In this document: piece by piece, positions 11,381-20,885 of the stretch
Layout: every line of letters starts with the position of its first letter
Position numbering within the stretch: the stretch's first letter is position 1
Assembly (NCBI RefSeq): GCF_014198245.1
Contig: NZ_JACIHE010000008.1
Span: forward strand, 62,001-126,000
DNA length: 64,000 bases
From: Bradyrhizobium sp. cir1
GTDB lineage: Bacteria > Pseudomonadota > Alphaproteobacteria > Rhizobiales > Xanthobacteraceae
Reading direction: 5' to 3'
The notes under the pieces: model-generated
Database searches by the model: none
Seen by the model: only the letters and a program-made list of their open reading frames with translations
Told to the model about the DNA's origin: nothing
Program-made: the position numbers and the translations under genes

Positions 11381-12259
11381 TTAAGCCTCGATGTCCAACG
11401 CGCAGTCGAAATTCGGCGCCGAATGCGTCAGGGCGCCGGAGGATGCGTAGTCGACACCGGTCGCCGCGATTGCCGCAATCGAGTCCAGCGTGACGCCGCC
11501 TGACGCCTCCAGCTTGAGACGGCCCTCGTTGATCCTGACCGCCTCGCGCAAGGTCGCAAGGTCCATATTGTCGAGCAGCACGGCGTCGGCGAGCCCGGTG
11601 TCGAGCACCTCGCGCAACTGGAGCAGCGTATCCACCTCGATCTCGATCTTGACGAGATGGCCGGCATGAGCGCGGGCGCGTTCCAGCACGGGACGGATGC
11701 CGCCGGCAACTGCGATGTGATTGTCCTTGATGAGGATCGCATCGTCGAGGCCGAAGCGATGGTTGAAGCCGCCGCCGCAGCGCACCGCGTATTTCTCCAG
11801 CGCGCGCAATCCCGGCGTGGTCTTTCGCGTGCAGCAGATGCGCATCATGGTGCCTTCGGTGCGCGCGACATAGTCCGCCGTGAGCGTGGCTATGCCCGAC
11901 AGCCGGCCGACAAAGTTCAGCGCGGTCCGCTCCGCGGTGAGAATGGCGCGCGCCGGACCTGTGATCGTCAGCACCTGCTGTCCGCGGGTAACGCGTGCGG
12001 CGTCGCGGACATGCGCGCGCACCTCGATGTCGGCCGAGAGCTTTTGTAGCGTGGCCAGCGCCAGCGGCAGGCCGGCGATCACGCCGGACTGGCGCGCGGC
12101 CAGGATGGCCTGCGCCCCGGTTGCCTCCGGGATCGTCGCCAGCGAGGTAATGTCGCCGGCGCGGCCGAGGTCTTCGTCGAGGGCGCGATTGACGGCCTCC
12201 CCGATCGCGAGCGGCGAGAGGAAGGCATCGGGATAGAGCAGCGAGGTCGGGATGATCAT
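11381..12259 (-). CDS. nadC: Nicotinate-nucleotide diphosphorylase (carboxylating)
   Basis: NadC (quinolinate phosphoribosyltransferase) converts quinolinate and PRPP to nicotinate mononucleotide, CO2 and pyrophosphate, the last step specific to de novo NAD synthesis. At 292 residues it is full length. Family blocks are visible: EDLGRAGDITSLA, TRKTTPGLRALEKYAVRCGG, NHRFGLDDAILIKDNH and the C-terminal SGALTHSAPNFDCALDIE. It lies 10 bases after nadB in the order nadA-nadB-nadC, so it should share transcripts and NadQ control with them. Confidence 0.96.
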   Translation of the reverse strand: MIIPTSLLYPDAFLSPLAIGEAVNRALDEDLGRAGDITSLATIPEATGAQAILAARQSGVIAGLPLALATLQKLSADIEVRAHVRDAARVTRGQQVLTITGPARAILTAERTALNFVGRLSGIATLTADYVARTEGTMMRICCTRKTTPGLRALEKYAVRCGGGFNHRFGLDDAILIKDNHIAVAGGIRPVLERARAHAGHLVKIEIEVDTLLQLREVLDTGLADAVLLDNMDLATLREAVRINEGRLKLEASGGVTLDSIAAIAATGVDYASSGALTHSAPNFDCALDIEA

Positions 12260-12269
12260 GGAGGCTCCT

Positions 12270-13877
12270 TCAGGCGATCAGGGGTTGCGCTATGCGCGGC
12301 AGCGGGCGCTCGCTCAGGCTCTCCGCGACCTCGCGCGCTGCGGCGAGCGTGGTCATCGTTCTCTGCGCCAGCGCGGGGATGTCGGCCGGATGATCGGAAC
12401 GGAAATGCGCGCCGCGGCTCTCGCGCCGCATCCAGGCGGAAGCGGCAACGAGCAGGGCCGAGATCGCCATGTTGCGAACAGCGATGTTTCCAGCCTCGCG
12501 TTCGAGCGTGGCGAACTGGCGCACGGCTTCCGAAAGCCCGTCGTCATCGCGGATCACGCCGACATGCGTGCTCATCATTGCGCGCAGCCGTTTCACGCCC
12601 GCTGCATCCGGCGTGCCGCCGCGTGGCGTCGTCAATGTATCGGGAAGGCGGGCAGGCGAGGGCACCGTGCGGCCGGCGATGTCGTCGGCGATGCGCTCGG
12701 CATAGACCACCGCCTCCAGCAGCGAATTGGAGGCGAGGCGGTTGGCGCCATGCGCGCCCGTGGACGACACTTCGCCGCCGGCCCAGAGCCCGTCGATCGA
12801 GCTGCGGCCGCGCGCGTCCACGGCGATGCCGCCCATGTGGTAATGCGCGGCCGGTGCGATCGGGATGGCTTGCCTCGCGGGATCGATCCCGGCGGCGATG
12901 CAGCTCGCATGCACGGTCGGAAACTTTTCGGCGAAGCGTGTGCCCAGCGCCTCCCGTGCATCGAGGAAGGCGCCGCGCCCGGCCGCGATCTCGGCGAACA
13001 TGCCGCGGGCTACGATGTCGCGCGGCGCGAGCTCGGCGAGCGGATGGCGCGCCGACATGAAGCGTTCGCCATGGCTGTTGATCAGCGTCGCGCCTTCGCC
13101 GCGCAGCGCTTCGGTCGCGAGCGGCGCCGGATCGCGGCCGACCATGATGGCGGTGGGATGGAACTGCATGAATTCAGGGTCGGCGATCACGGCGCCAGCG
13201 CGGGCTGCGATCGCAAGGCCCGAGCCGCTGGCCTCGAGCGGGTTGGTGGTGACGGCATAGAGATGGCCGATGCCGCCGGTCGCCAGCACCACCGCACGCG
13301 AGGCGAGCATGACCGGCCGTGCAGAGGGATTGCCGGCTTCGCGCAGCTGCAGGCCGGTGACGGCGCCGTCCTCGGTCAGCAGCGACTCCGCGACCAGACC
13401 TTCGACGACGCGGATCGAGGGCGTGCGGCGTACCGCCTCGGTCAAGGCCGCGATGATCGCAGCGCCCGCTCCATCGCCGCGCACATGCACGATGCGCCGG
13501 GCCGAATGCGCAGCTTCCCGCCCCACGGCCAGCCGTCCCTCGAGGTCGCGGTCGAACGGCACGCCGTAAGTGAGAAGGTCATGGATGCGCGGCGCCGCCT
13601 CGCGCGCAATGCCGAGAGCGACGGCTTCGTCGACGAGGCCGCCGCCGACCGCGATCGTATCCGCGGCATGTGCTTCCGGCGTGTCGCCTTCGGCCACCGC
13701 CGCCGCGATGCCGCCTTGGGCCCACGCGGACGACGCGCCCTGTCCGAGCGGTGCCGCCGAGATCAGCGTCACCGGTCGCGGTGCCAGCTTCAGCGCGCAA
13801 AACAGTCCGGCGAGGCCGCCGCCGACGATGACGACGTCGTCGGTCGAGCGGGTGAGGTTGTGAATGTTGTTTGTCAT
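12270..13877 (-). CDS. nadB: L-aspartate oxidase
   Basis: NadB oxidises L-aspartate to iminoaspartate with FAD, feeding NadA. The protein is 535 residues. The N-terminal dinucleotide motif VVIVGGGLAGLFCALKL binds FAD. EFMQFHPTAI and the substrate/FAD loop GEVSSTGAHGANRLASNSLLEAVVYAERIA are intact, and the C-terminal helical domain of the succinate dehydrogenase flavoprotein family follows. I chose the ATG at 13877 because it follows GAGGAG at a good distance; an open frame continues upstream into a repeat, which is not coding. Confidence 0.96.
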   Translation of the reverse strand: MTNNIHNLTRSTDDVVIVGGGLAGLFCALKLAPRPVTLISAAPLGQGASSAWAQGGIAAAVAEGDTPEAHAADTIAVGGGLVDEAVALGIAREAAPRIHDLLTYGVPFDRDLEGRLAVGREAAHSARRIVHVRGDGAGAAIIAALTEAVRRTPSIRVVEGLVAESLLTEDGAVTGLQLREAGNPSARPVMLASRAVVLATGGIGHLYAVTTNPLEASGSGLAIAARAGAVIADPEFMQFHPTAIMVGRDPAPLATEALRGEGATLINSHGERFMSARHPLAELAPRDIVARGMFAEIAAGRGAFLDAREALGTRFAEKFPTVHASCIAAGIDPARQAIPIAPAAHYHMGGIAVDARGRSSIDGLWAGGEVSSTGAHGANRLASNSLLEAVVYAERIADDIAGRTVPSPARLPDTLTTPRGGTPDAAGVKRLRAMMSTHVGVIRDDDGLSEAVRQFATLEREAGNIAVRNMAISALLVAASAWMRRESRGAHFRSDHPADIPALAQRTMTTLAAAREVAESLSERPLPRIAQPLIA

Positions 13878-13892
13878 GGCTTTCTCCTCATC

Positions 13893-14056
13893 GTCGTCCC
13901 GGCCTAGCGCGCAATTGCGCGCGGGGGGCCGGGACCCATACGCCGCGGCGGAAGTTGTTGCGCGAATCTGTTCAACGTCGTTCTTCGCCAAACATCTTCC
14001 TGTGGTTATGGGTCCCGGATCTGCGCGCACTTGAGGCGCGCTTGTCCGGGACGACG
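13893..14056. repeat. GTCGTCCCGG palindrome between nadA and nadB
   Basis: Arms GTCGTCCCGG with GCCGGGACCCATA, and TATGGGTCCCGG with CCGGGACGACGG, form a nested palindrome. It fills the 204-base gap inside the nad cluster and may affect read-through from nadA into nadBC. Confidence 0.75.
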
Positions 14057-14081
14057 GCTGTGTTTGTTGCGACTTGTGTTG

Positions 14082-15188
14082 CTAATTCTTCAGATTGATC
14101 ATCCGCTCCACTGATCGCCTTGCCCGCACCGCCAGCTCAGGATCGATTGTGACTTCCTCGCCGAGCGTCAGCAGGCTCTGCAAAATGTTCGCGAGCGTGA
14201 TGCGCTTCATGTGCGGGCAGAGATTGCAGGGGCGGAGCATCTCCACATCAGGCAGCTCGGCGCGGACATTGTCGGCCATCGAGCATTCCGTGATCATCAC
14301 CAGTCGTCGCGGCCGCTTGTTGCGCACCCAGTTGATCATGTGCGCGGTCGAGCCGGTGAAGTCGGCCTCCGCCAGCACGTCCGGCGGACATTCGGGATGC
14401 GCGATGATCTGCACCGACGGATCGGCCTCGCGATAGGCGCGCAGCTCCTCGCCCTTGAAGCGCTCATGCACCTCGCAGGCGCCCTTCCAGGCGATGATTT
14501 TTACGTCGGTCTTGGAGGCGACGTAGGTCGCGAGGTAACGGTCGGGCAGGAAGATCACGGTCGGGGCATTCAGGCTCTCGACCACCTGCACCGCATTCGA
14601 TGAGGTGCAGCAGATGTCGACCTCGGCCTTCACCTCCGCCGACGTGTTGACATAGGCGACGACGGGCACGCCGGGAAATTTTTCGCGGAGTAGCCGCACG
14701 TCGGCGCCGGTGATGCTGGCGGCGAGCGAGCAGCCGGCGAGCGAATCCGGGATCAGCACCGTCTTCTCCGGGTTGAGCAGCTTCGAGGTCTCCGCCATGA
14801 AGTGCACGCCGCACTGGACGATGATGCCGGCCTTCACCTTGGTGGCCTCGACCGCGAGCTGCAGCGAGTCGCCGCCGATATCGGCGACGCAGTGGAAGAT
14901 CTCCGGCGCCTGGTAATTGTGCGCGAGGATCACCGCGTTCCGTGCGCGCTTCAGCTCGCTGATCGCGTGAATCGTCGGCGCCATTAGCGGCCACTCGATC
15001 GGCGGGATCACGTGCTTCACGCGTTCATAGAGCGGCGCGGTAGCGCGCTCGACGTCTTCCGTCCATTCCAGCGAAGGCGTCGGCAGCGCGGAAACCGTTC
15101 GCGCCGGCGCGGCGTGGGGCGAGGTGATGACCTTGCCTTGAGGCCGGGCGGCAAAATCATCAGGGCCGTAAATTTCAGTGATCGGCAT
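14082..15188 (-). CDS. nadA: Quinolinate synthase
   Basis: NadA condenses iminoaspartate with dihydroxyacetone phosphate to quinolinate using a [4Fe-4S] cluster. The protein is 368 residues. Blocks IIVQCGVHFMAETSKLLNP, DICCTSSNAVQVVES, HPECPPDVLAEADFTGSTAHM and LRPCNLCPHMKRITL contain the conserved cysteines expected to ligate the cluster. It is the first gene of the nadABC cluster. Its start is 23 bases from a perfect inverted repeat that is probably the operator of the NAD regulator encoded at 27,707. Confidence 0.96.
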   Translation of the reverse strand: MPITEIYGPDDFAARPQGKVITSPHAAPARTVSALPTPSLEWTEDVERATAPLYERVKHVIPPIEWPLMAPTIHAISELKRARNAVILAHNYQAPEIFHCVADIGGDSLQLAVEATKVKAGIIVQCGVHFMAETSKLLNPEKTVLIPDSLAGCSLAASITGADVRLLREKFPGVPVVAYVNTSAEVKAEVDICCTSSNAVQVVESLNAPTVIFLPDRYLATYVASKTDVKIIAWKGACEVHERFKGEELRAYREADPSVQIIAHPECPPDVLAEADFTGSTAHMINWVRNKRPRRLVMITECSMADNVRAELPDVEMLRPCNLCPHMKRITLANILQSLLTLGEEVTIDPELAVRARRSVERMINLKN

Positions 15189-15211
15189 CGAAGCCTCCCT
15201 TTCGTGTCATT

Positions 15212-15230
15212 TATACTCATACTGAGTATA
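15212..15230. promoter_or_regulatory. Candidate NadQ operator 1 upstream of nadA
   Basis: A perfect inverted repeat, TATACTCA-TAC-TGAGTATA, 23 bases upstream of the nadA start. Its symmetry and position fit a repressor site. A second, imperfect copy lies 55 bases further upstream. I recall a similar ATACTCA/TGAGTAT-type site for NadQ in alphaproteobacteria, but the assignment to the local NadQ is inference. Confidence 0.8.
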
Positions 15231-15285
15231 TTGTGGGCCTGAGTAATCCGGCCCGAGGGCCGGAGCGGACTTCATGTCACTTAGA

Positions 15286-15304
15286 TATGCTCAGTATGAG
15301 TAAA
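15286..15304. promoter_or_regulatory. Candidate NadQ operator 2
   Basis: TATGCTCA-GTA-TGAGTAAA has the same half-site layout and three-base spacer as operator 1 (CTCA/TGAG core). Two sites spaced about seven helical turns apart (74 bases start to start) could support cooperative binding or looping. Confidence 0.65.
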
Positions 15305-15520
15305 TCAAAAGATACCACGCGCCGCGGAGGATCGCTAGGCCCTGCCGCACACATTCCCGTCAGATCGCGTCAGGGGAGGCCTCATTGAAATGCAATGCTC
15401 CCGCGACAGCCCTTCGTGGAATGCAACCGCTTTTGACTTGGGATTTTCATGCAAATGCATTAAACGAGCTGGCTCGCGGCTGCCTATTCCGGACCGCCAA
15501 CAACAGACAAGGAACACACC

Positions 15521-16774
15521 ATGTCGACATCGATGGGCGAGCTCGGTCCGGCCACACGTTCCTCCAACTGGCGCACACCGGCGATCATCATTCTCTGCGG
15601 CTGTGCCATCGGCATGCTGGGTTTCGGCCCGCGCTCGGCGCTCGGCTTCTTCGTGCAGCCGATGAGCCACGAGTTCGCGTGGGGCCGCGACGTGTTCGGC
15701 CTCGCGATCGCCGTGCAGAATCTGTTGTGGGGACTGGGCCAGCCCTTCGCCGGCGCTGTCGCTGATCGCTTCGGCCTGTTTCGGGTGATGTGCGTCGGCG
15801 CTCTGCTCTATGCCGGCGGCCTGCTCCTGATGCGCTATTCCTCGACGCCGCTGTCACTGAATGTCGGCGCAGGCGTGATGGTCGGCTTTGGTCTTGCCGG
15901 CTGCTCGTTCAACCTGGTGCTGTCGGCGTTCAGCAAGCTCCTGCCGGCCGAGAAGCGCGGGCTTGCGCTCGGCGCTGGCACCGCGGCGGGCTCGTTCGGA
16001 CAATTCCTGTTCGCGCCCATTGGCGTCGCACTCATCGACAATTTCGGCTGGCAGCAGGCGCTCACCGTGTTCGGCTTCCTGATGCTGCTGATCATCCCGC
16101 TGTCGCTGGCGCTCTCGACGCCGCCGGTTGCAAGCACCGCCAACGTAGCGCCCGCGGATGAGCAGACCTTCACCAAGGCGCTTGCGGAAGCCTTCGGCCA
16201 CCGCTCCTATGTGCTGCTGGTGCTCGGCTTCTTCACCTGCGGCTTCCAGCTCGCCTTCATCACCGTGCATCTGCCGGCCTTCCTGGTCGATCGCGGCATC
16301 TCGACGCAAACCGGCGGCTGGGTGATCGCGGCGATCGGCCTGTTCAACATCATCGGCTCGCTCAGCGTCGGCTACCTCCAGAACTATCTGCCCAAGCGCT
16401 ACATCCTCTCGACCATCTATTTCACGCGTGCGCTTGCGACGCTTGCCTTCATCTCGTTCCCGATCACACCGTTCTCGGCGATCGCGTTCGGCGCTATCTC
16501 CGGCCTGACCTGGCTGTCGACGGTGCCGCCGACCTCGGCGCTGGTGGCGCTGATGTTCGGCACGCGCTGGCTTGCGACGCTCTATGGCTTCGCCTTCGTC
16601 AGCCATCAGGTCGGCGGCTTCCTCGGCGTCTGGCTCGGCGGCATCGTGTTCGAAAAGTTCGGTTCCTACACGCCGATCTGGTGGCTCTCGATCCTGTTCG
16701 GCGTGCTCTCGGCGCTGATCAACCTTCCGATCGTCGAGAAACCCGTTCAGCGGGCGGTTGCGCAGCCGGCCTGA
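15521..16774 (+). CDS. MFS transporter
   Basis: A 417-residue major facilitator superfamily permease with about 12 membrane segments. The loop between segments 2 and 3 (AGAVADRFGLFRVM) matches the MFS GxxxDRxGxR-type motif. A hydrophilic central loop (VASTANVAPADEQTF) separates the two six-helix halves. The sequence resembles the group of monocarboxylate/oxalate-type MFS proteins, but the substrate cannot be read from the sequence. It is followed after 42 bases by the AcuI-like reductase in the same direction, so the two may be co-transcribed. Confidence 0.88.
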   Translation: MSTSMGELGPATRSSNWRTPAIIILCGCAIGMLGFGPRSALGFFVQPMSHEFAWGRDVFGLAIAVQNLLWGLGQPFAGAVADRFGLFRVMCVGALLYAGGLLLMRYSSTPLSLNVGAGVMVGFGLAGCSFNLVLSAFSKLLPAEKRGLALGAGTAAGSFGQFLFAPIGVALIDNFGWQQALTVFGFLMLLIIPLSLALSTPPVASTANVAPADEQTFTKALAEAFGHRSYVLLVLGFFTCGFQLAFITVHLPAFLVDRGISTQTGGWVIAAIGLFNIIGSLSVGYLQNYLPKRYILSTIYFTRALATLAFISFPITPFSAIAFGAISGLTWLSTVPPTSALVALMFGTRWLATLYGFAFVSHQVGGFLGVWLGGIVFEKFGSYTPIWWLSILFGVLSALINLPIVEKPVQRAVAQPA

Positions 16775-16816
16775 TCGGCTAAACATCCCCGACAAACAAA
16801 GTCAGGGAGTGCAGTC

Positions 16817-17803
16817 GTGGCCACATTCAAGGCGATCCGGGTCGACAAGGCGGACAAGGGCACCACCGCGCAGCTCGCGCAGTTCGACGAAGCCGAGCTG
16901 ATGGAGGGCGACGTCACCGTCCGCGTCGAATGGTCGACGCTGAACTACAAGGACGGCCTTGCGCTCACCGGCAAGGCGCCGGTGGTGCGCCGCTTCCCGA
17001 TGATCGCCGGCATCGACTTTGCCGGCACGGTCGAAGCGTCCTCGCATCCGCAGTGGAAGGCGGGTGACAAGGTCGTCTGCACCGGCTGGGGCATGGGCGA
17101 GACCCATCTCGGCGCCTATGCCGAGAAGGCGCGGGTGAAGGGCGACTGGCTGGTCGCCCTGCCGCAGGGCCTGTCGGCGCGCGACGCCATGGCGATCGGG
17201 ACCGCCGGCTTCACCGCGATGCTCTCGGTGCTGGCGCTGGAGAAGCACGGTCTGTCGCCGAAGAGCGGTCCCGTGGTGGTCACGGGCGCAGCCGGCGGCG
17301 TCGGCTCGGTCGCCATCGCCGTGCTGTCCAAGCTCGGCTACCACGTCATCGCCTCGACCGGCCGCGCGGCGGAAGCCGACTACCTCAAGCACCTCGGTGC
17401 CGCCGAGGTCATCGATCGCAATGAATTGTCGGTGCCGGCAAAGCCCCTCGCCAAGGAGCGCTGGGCGGGCGGCGTCGACAGCGTCGGCTCGACCACGCTG
17501 GCGAATCTCCTGTCGATGACGAAGTACGGTGGCGCAATCGCCGCCTGCGGCCTGGCCGCCGGTATGGACCTGCCGTCTTCCGTCGCGCCGTTTATTTTGC
17601 GCGGAGTGTGCCTTCTCGGCATCGATTCCGTGATGTGCCCGATCGAACCGAGGAAGGCGGCCTGGCAACGCCTCGCGTCCGATTTGGATCGGACAAAACT
17701 ATCTGAAATAACTCATGAAATTTCGCTCGACGAGGTTTCGGAGTTGGGCGCGAAAATCCTTGCCGGTCAGGTCCGGGGCCGTATCGTGGTTAAAATTGTC
17801 TAA
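16817..17803 (+). CDS. acuI: Acrylyl-CoA reductase-like MDR oxidoreductase (AcuI/YhdH)
   Basis: A 328-residue medium-chain NADPH-dependent reductase of the YhdH/AcuI type, which reduces acrylyl-CoA to propionyl-CoA. The N-terminus VRVEWSTLNYKDGLALTGKAPV and GIDFAGTV are family hallmarks. The nucleotide-binding loop is VVVTGAAGGVGSVAIAVLSKLGY. No zinc ligand pattern is seen, as expected. The start is GTG at 16817, preceded by AGGGAG. The exact substrate is inferred from family similarity. Confidence 0.88.
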   Translation: MATFKAIRVDKADKGTTAQLAQFDEAELMEGDVTVRVEWSTLNYKDGLALTGKAPVVRRFPMIAGIDFAGTVEASSHPQWKAGDKVVCTGWGMGETHLGAYAEKARVKGDWLVALPQGLSARDAMAIGTAGFTAMLSVLALEKHGLSPKSGPVVVTGAAGGVGSVAIAVLSKLGYHVIASTGRAAEADYLKHLGAAEVIDRNELSVPAKPLAKERWAGGVDSVGSTTLANLLSMTKYGGAIAACGLAAGMDLPSSVAPFILRGVCLLGIDSVMCPIEPRKAAWQRLASDLDRTKLSEITHEISLDEVSELGAKILAGQVRGRIVVKIV

Positions 17804-17917
17804 TGGCGTTTAGACTTTACCAACCAAGCTGCTCCAATGTTGCCTTGGTTCGTATGGTAAGCAGCGGGTAAAGAGATAGGGCATCGCCCGCTGCGGGGGT
17901 TGAGTTCGGAGTTGAGC

Positions 17918-18517
17918 ATGCTTGCGCGTATTGTGTTGGGGGCTGTCACGGCGGCAGCGACGTTTGCGCCGGCCATTGCAGGAAGCATGAATGCCGACGA
18001 GGCGCGCCGCTTCGTCGCCGGCAAGGTATTCGCCTTCACTTGTTTCGACGGCACCCGCGGCGCGGGCCGCATCCTGGACGACCTCGGTGCTGCCGGCGCC
18101 GTGCAGTTCTCGGGTTCAGGCCCGGTGAAACATCTCCGCCTGCCCGGCAATACGCTCCAGATCCGCGGCCAGAACGTCTGCGCCTCGATCAAGGGCATTC
18201 CGTTCGAGCCCTGCTTCAACCTGGAAAAGACCGACGAGCGCAGCTTCCGCGGCTCGGTATCGGGCATGGGCTTCGCCTATTGCGACTTCCATCACCAGGG
18301 CGGCAACCAGATGCTGATGGCGCGCGCGGTGGCGCGTCCGCGTTCGCTGCGCTCCCCGGAGCACACCGGCTCGGTCGGCGCGCCGAACACCGAGGTCGCC
18401 GCGCGCGTCGAGACGCCGCGTGTCGAGAGCGGCCGGCTCGAGCCGGTGAAGTCCGAAGTCAGGTCGGAGCCTGCGAAGAACGAGGGCCCGCTGGAGCTGC
18501 GTCGCTCCACCCAGTGA
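17918..18517 (+). CDS. Exported hypothetical protein
   Basis: A 199-residue protein with a signal peptide (MLARIVLGAVTAAATFAPAIAGS). The next 120 or so residues form a compact Cys-containing domain (ARRFVAGKVFAFTCFDGTRGAG, NVCASIKGIPFEPCFNL, FAYCDFHHQ). The tail from about 130 is Arg/Glu/Pro-rich and likely disordered. The first domain resembles small conserved Bradyrhizobium periplasmic proteins; I do not know a function. ATG 17918 is chosen because GGAG lies seven bases upstream. Confidence 0.75.
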   Translation: MLARIVLGAVTAAATFAPAIAGSMNADEARRFVAGKVFAFTCFDGTRGAGRILDDLGAAGAVQFSGSGPVKHLRLPGNTLQIRGQNVCASIKGIPFEPCFNLEKTDERSFRGSVSGMGFAYCDFHHQGGNQMLMARAVARPRSLRSPEHTGSVGAPNTEVAARVETPRVESGRLEPVKSEVRSEPAKNEGPLELRRSTQ

Positions 18518-18679
18518 GCTGGCGGCGCGGGGCGATCCGTGCCTTGTCGTTGCATATTTCCATCGAACACGAAGCCGCCGCGCCGTAGTCATACGGACGG
18601 CGGCTTTCATGCGTTGGTAGTTGTTCGCGTTCCAGTTTGCGTACGGCCGGGGGACGCGGCCCTACACAAGGGTGCAACG

Positions 18680-18913
18680 ATGTCGCTGTACTTCTTCCGC
18701 ATCAGTACCGGTCGCTACTCCGGTGCCGCCGACCAGCCGTACGAGTTCGACGATCGCGCGGCCGCGTGGACCGAGATGACCGAGGTCTGCGCCAATCTGC
18801 TCGGCGGGATCGCGCGCAGCATGAAGCCGAATGCGAAGTGGAGCATGGAGCTGCTCGACGAGAACAAGGAGCCGGTGTTCCGTATCAGCATCGTCGGCGA
18901 GACGGTCAGCTGA
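18680..18913 (+). CDS. DUF6894-like small protein
   Basis: A 77-residue protein starting MSLYFFRISTGRYSG, with DRAAAWTEMTEVCANLL in the middle and WSMELLDENKEPVFRISI at the end. This matches the pattern of short DUF6894-type proteins, which are abundant and often multi-copy in Bradyrhizobium. Its function is unknown. It stands alone about 230 bases upstream of the first chemoreceptor. Confidence 0.7.
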   Translation: MSLYFFRISTGRYSGAADQPYEFDDRAAAWTEMTEVCANLLGGIARSMKPNAKWSMELLDENKEPVFRISIVGETVS

Positions 18914-19142
18914 CGAGGATCGCAAACGAGCGGTCCGTTAACGGACGCATTGTCCGCAAATCCGCGAAGTGCAAATTCACTGCACGCAAAAAGTGTGCAA
19001 GTCCCACGGTTTGAGCGGCGTTTTCAGTATTTCTACCCAGGCCGCAGGCCTTCTCACTTAACGTTAATGAGGAACCTCGCGGCTAGCCTCCCGGGCTGTT
19101 CACGCGCATCGGCGCGGCAATGCGTATCCCGGGAATGCTTCA

Positions 19143-20885
19143 ATGTCGTTCATTCAGAACCTGCGAATTGGCACCAAGCTCGCCGTCACCTCCGCGCTGA
19201 CCATCGCCCTCGTCGCGCTCATGCTCTTCCTCCAGATGAGCGGTGGCACCGAAGTTCAGAGGCTCAGCAACGCCGCATCGGGCCAGCAGGCGATCGCGCA
19301 AAACGCCGCGGAGGCGAAGGCCTCGGTCCGCGGGATGCAGATCGGCATTCGCGACATCCTGACCTCATCCTCGCTGGCCGAGATGCAGAAGGCCGTCACC
19401 TATTTCGGCGATCGCCAGACGGCCGCCCTGAAATTCTCGGGAGAGATGGCGAAGCTGTCGCACTCGCCGGAGAACCACAAGCGGATCGATCGCCTGACCG
19501 TGCTGATCGGCAATTTCAGCAAGGGCGAGCAGCAGATCGAAGCCATCCGCAAGCAGGAGCTCGCGCTCGACGGCAAAAAGGACGGCGAAGCAGCGGCGGA
19601 GCACGCCAGGCTCGCGGCCGAGGTCAACCGCATCCGCAAGGAGATGCTGGCGCCGATCAACGAAGAGATTTCGGAACTGACCAACGAGATCACGAATTTT
19701 GCCAAGCAGAGCAGCGCCGAGGCGCGTGCGGAGGCGGAAGCCGAGGCCGCGTCCGTTGCCCGGGTGTCGCTCGTCACGGGCGTGCTGGTCGCGCTGGTTC
19801 TGATCGGCGCGTGCATCTTCTCCGTCTTCAGCATCGCGCGGCCCATGCGCGCGCTGACGTCGGCGATGGAGAAGCTTGCCGGAGGTGATTTCTCGGTGAT
19901 TCTGCCGGGCCTCGGCCGCAAGGACGAGGTCGGCGAGGTTGCGGGCGCCGTCGAGAAATTCAAGCTCGTGTCCGAGCAGAAGGCGCGCGAGGAAGCCGAA
20001 GCCAAGATGCGGCAGGATCAGATCGCAGCCGAGCAACGCAAATCGGAGATGCGCAGGCTTGCCGACAGTTTCGAGGGCGCCGTCGGCGAGATCGTGGGGA
20101 CGGTGTCATCGGCCTCGACCGAGCTCGAGGCGTCCGCCACCACGCTCACCTCGACCGCCGAGCGCACGCAGCAGCTCACGACCGTGGTTGCGGCAGCCTC
20201 GGAGGAAGCCTCGACCAACGTGCAGTCGGTGGCCTCGGCTACGGAAGAGCTGTCCTCCTCGATCACGGAGATCAGCCGGCAGGTGCAGGAATCCGCGCGC
20301 GTGGCGAGCGAGGCGGTCGGGCAGGCGCGCACCACGACCGAGCGCGTCAGCGAATTGTCCAAGGCTGCGACGCGGATCGGCGACGTCGTCGAGCTGATCA
20401 ACACCATCGCAGGCCAGACCAACCTGTTGGCGCTCAATGCCACGATCGAAGCCGCACGTGCCGGCGAGGCCGGCAAGGGGTTCGCCGTCGTCGCATCCGA
20501 GGTCAAGGCGCTCGCCGAGCAGACCGCGAAGGCGACTGGCGAGATCGGCCAGCAGATCTCCGGCATACAGGCCGCGACGCAGGAATCGGTCGGCGCCATC
20601 CGGGACATCAGCGACACCATCGAAAAGCTGTCCGAGATTTCCTCGACGATCGCGGCTGCGGTGGAAGAGCAGGGCGCGGCAACGCAGGAAATCTCCCGCA
20701 ACGTGCAGCAAGCCGCGCATGGCACGCAGCAGGTCTCGTCCAACATCACCGACGTGCAGCGCGGCGCCAGCGAGACCGGCTCAGCATCCTCGCAGGTGCT
20801 GTCCGCGGCGCAGATGCTGTCCGGCGACAGCAACCGCCTGAAGTTGGAGGTCGGGAAATTTCTCGAGATCGTGCGGGCTGCCTGA
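19143..20885 (+). CDS. Methyl-accepting chemotaxis protein, copy 1
   Basis: A 580-residue transmembrane chemoreceptor. TM1 is near residues 13-30, a helical periplasmic domain with heptad-like Ala/Glu/Lys composition follows, TM2 is near 208-230, and a HAMP linker (ARPMRALTSAMEKLAGGD) leads into a long cytoplasmic coiled coil. The CheA/CheW contact tip, LINTIAGQTNLLALNATIEAARAGEAGKGF (split here as INTIAGQTNLLALNATIEA and ARAGEAGKGFAVVASEV), is canonical. There is no C-terminal CheR-tethering pentapeptide. It is the first of three tandem paralogues; its cytoplasmic half is nearly the same as copy 2. Confidence 0.95.
   Translation: MSFIQNLRIGTKLAVTSALTIALVALMLFLQMSGGTEVQRLSNAASGQQAIAQNAAEAKASVRGMQIGIRDILTSSSLAEMQKAVTYFGDRQTAALKFSGEMAKLSHSPENHKRIDRLTVLIGNFSKGEQQIEAIRKQELALDGKKDGEAAAEHARLAAEVNRIRKEMLAPINEEISELTNEITNFAKQSSAEARAEAEAEAASVARVSLVTGVLVALVLIGACIFSVFSIARPMRALTSAMEKLAGGDFSVILPGLGRKDEVGEVAGAVEKFKLVSEQKAREEAEAKMRQDQIAAEQRKSEMRRLADSFEGAVGEIVGTVSSASTELEASATTLTSTAERTQQLTTVVAAASEEASTNVQSVASATEELSSSITEISRQVQESARVASEAVGQARTTTERVSELSKAATRIGDVVELINTIAGQTNLLALNATIEAARAGEAGKGFAVVASEVKALAEQTAKATGEIGQQISGIQAATQESVGAIRDISDTIEKLSEISSTIAAAVEEQGAATQEISRNVQQAAHGTQQVSSNITDVQRGASETGSASSQVLSAAQMLSGDSNRLKLEVGKFLEIVRAA

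Noticed and set aside
12252..13907. 551-codon plus-strand frame opposite nadB
   Set aside because: Shadow of nadB with no recognisable domain.
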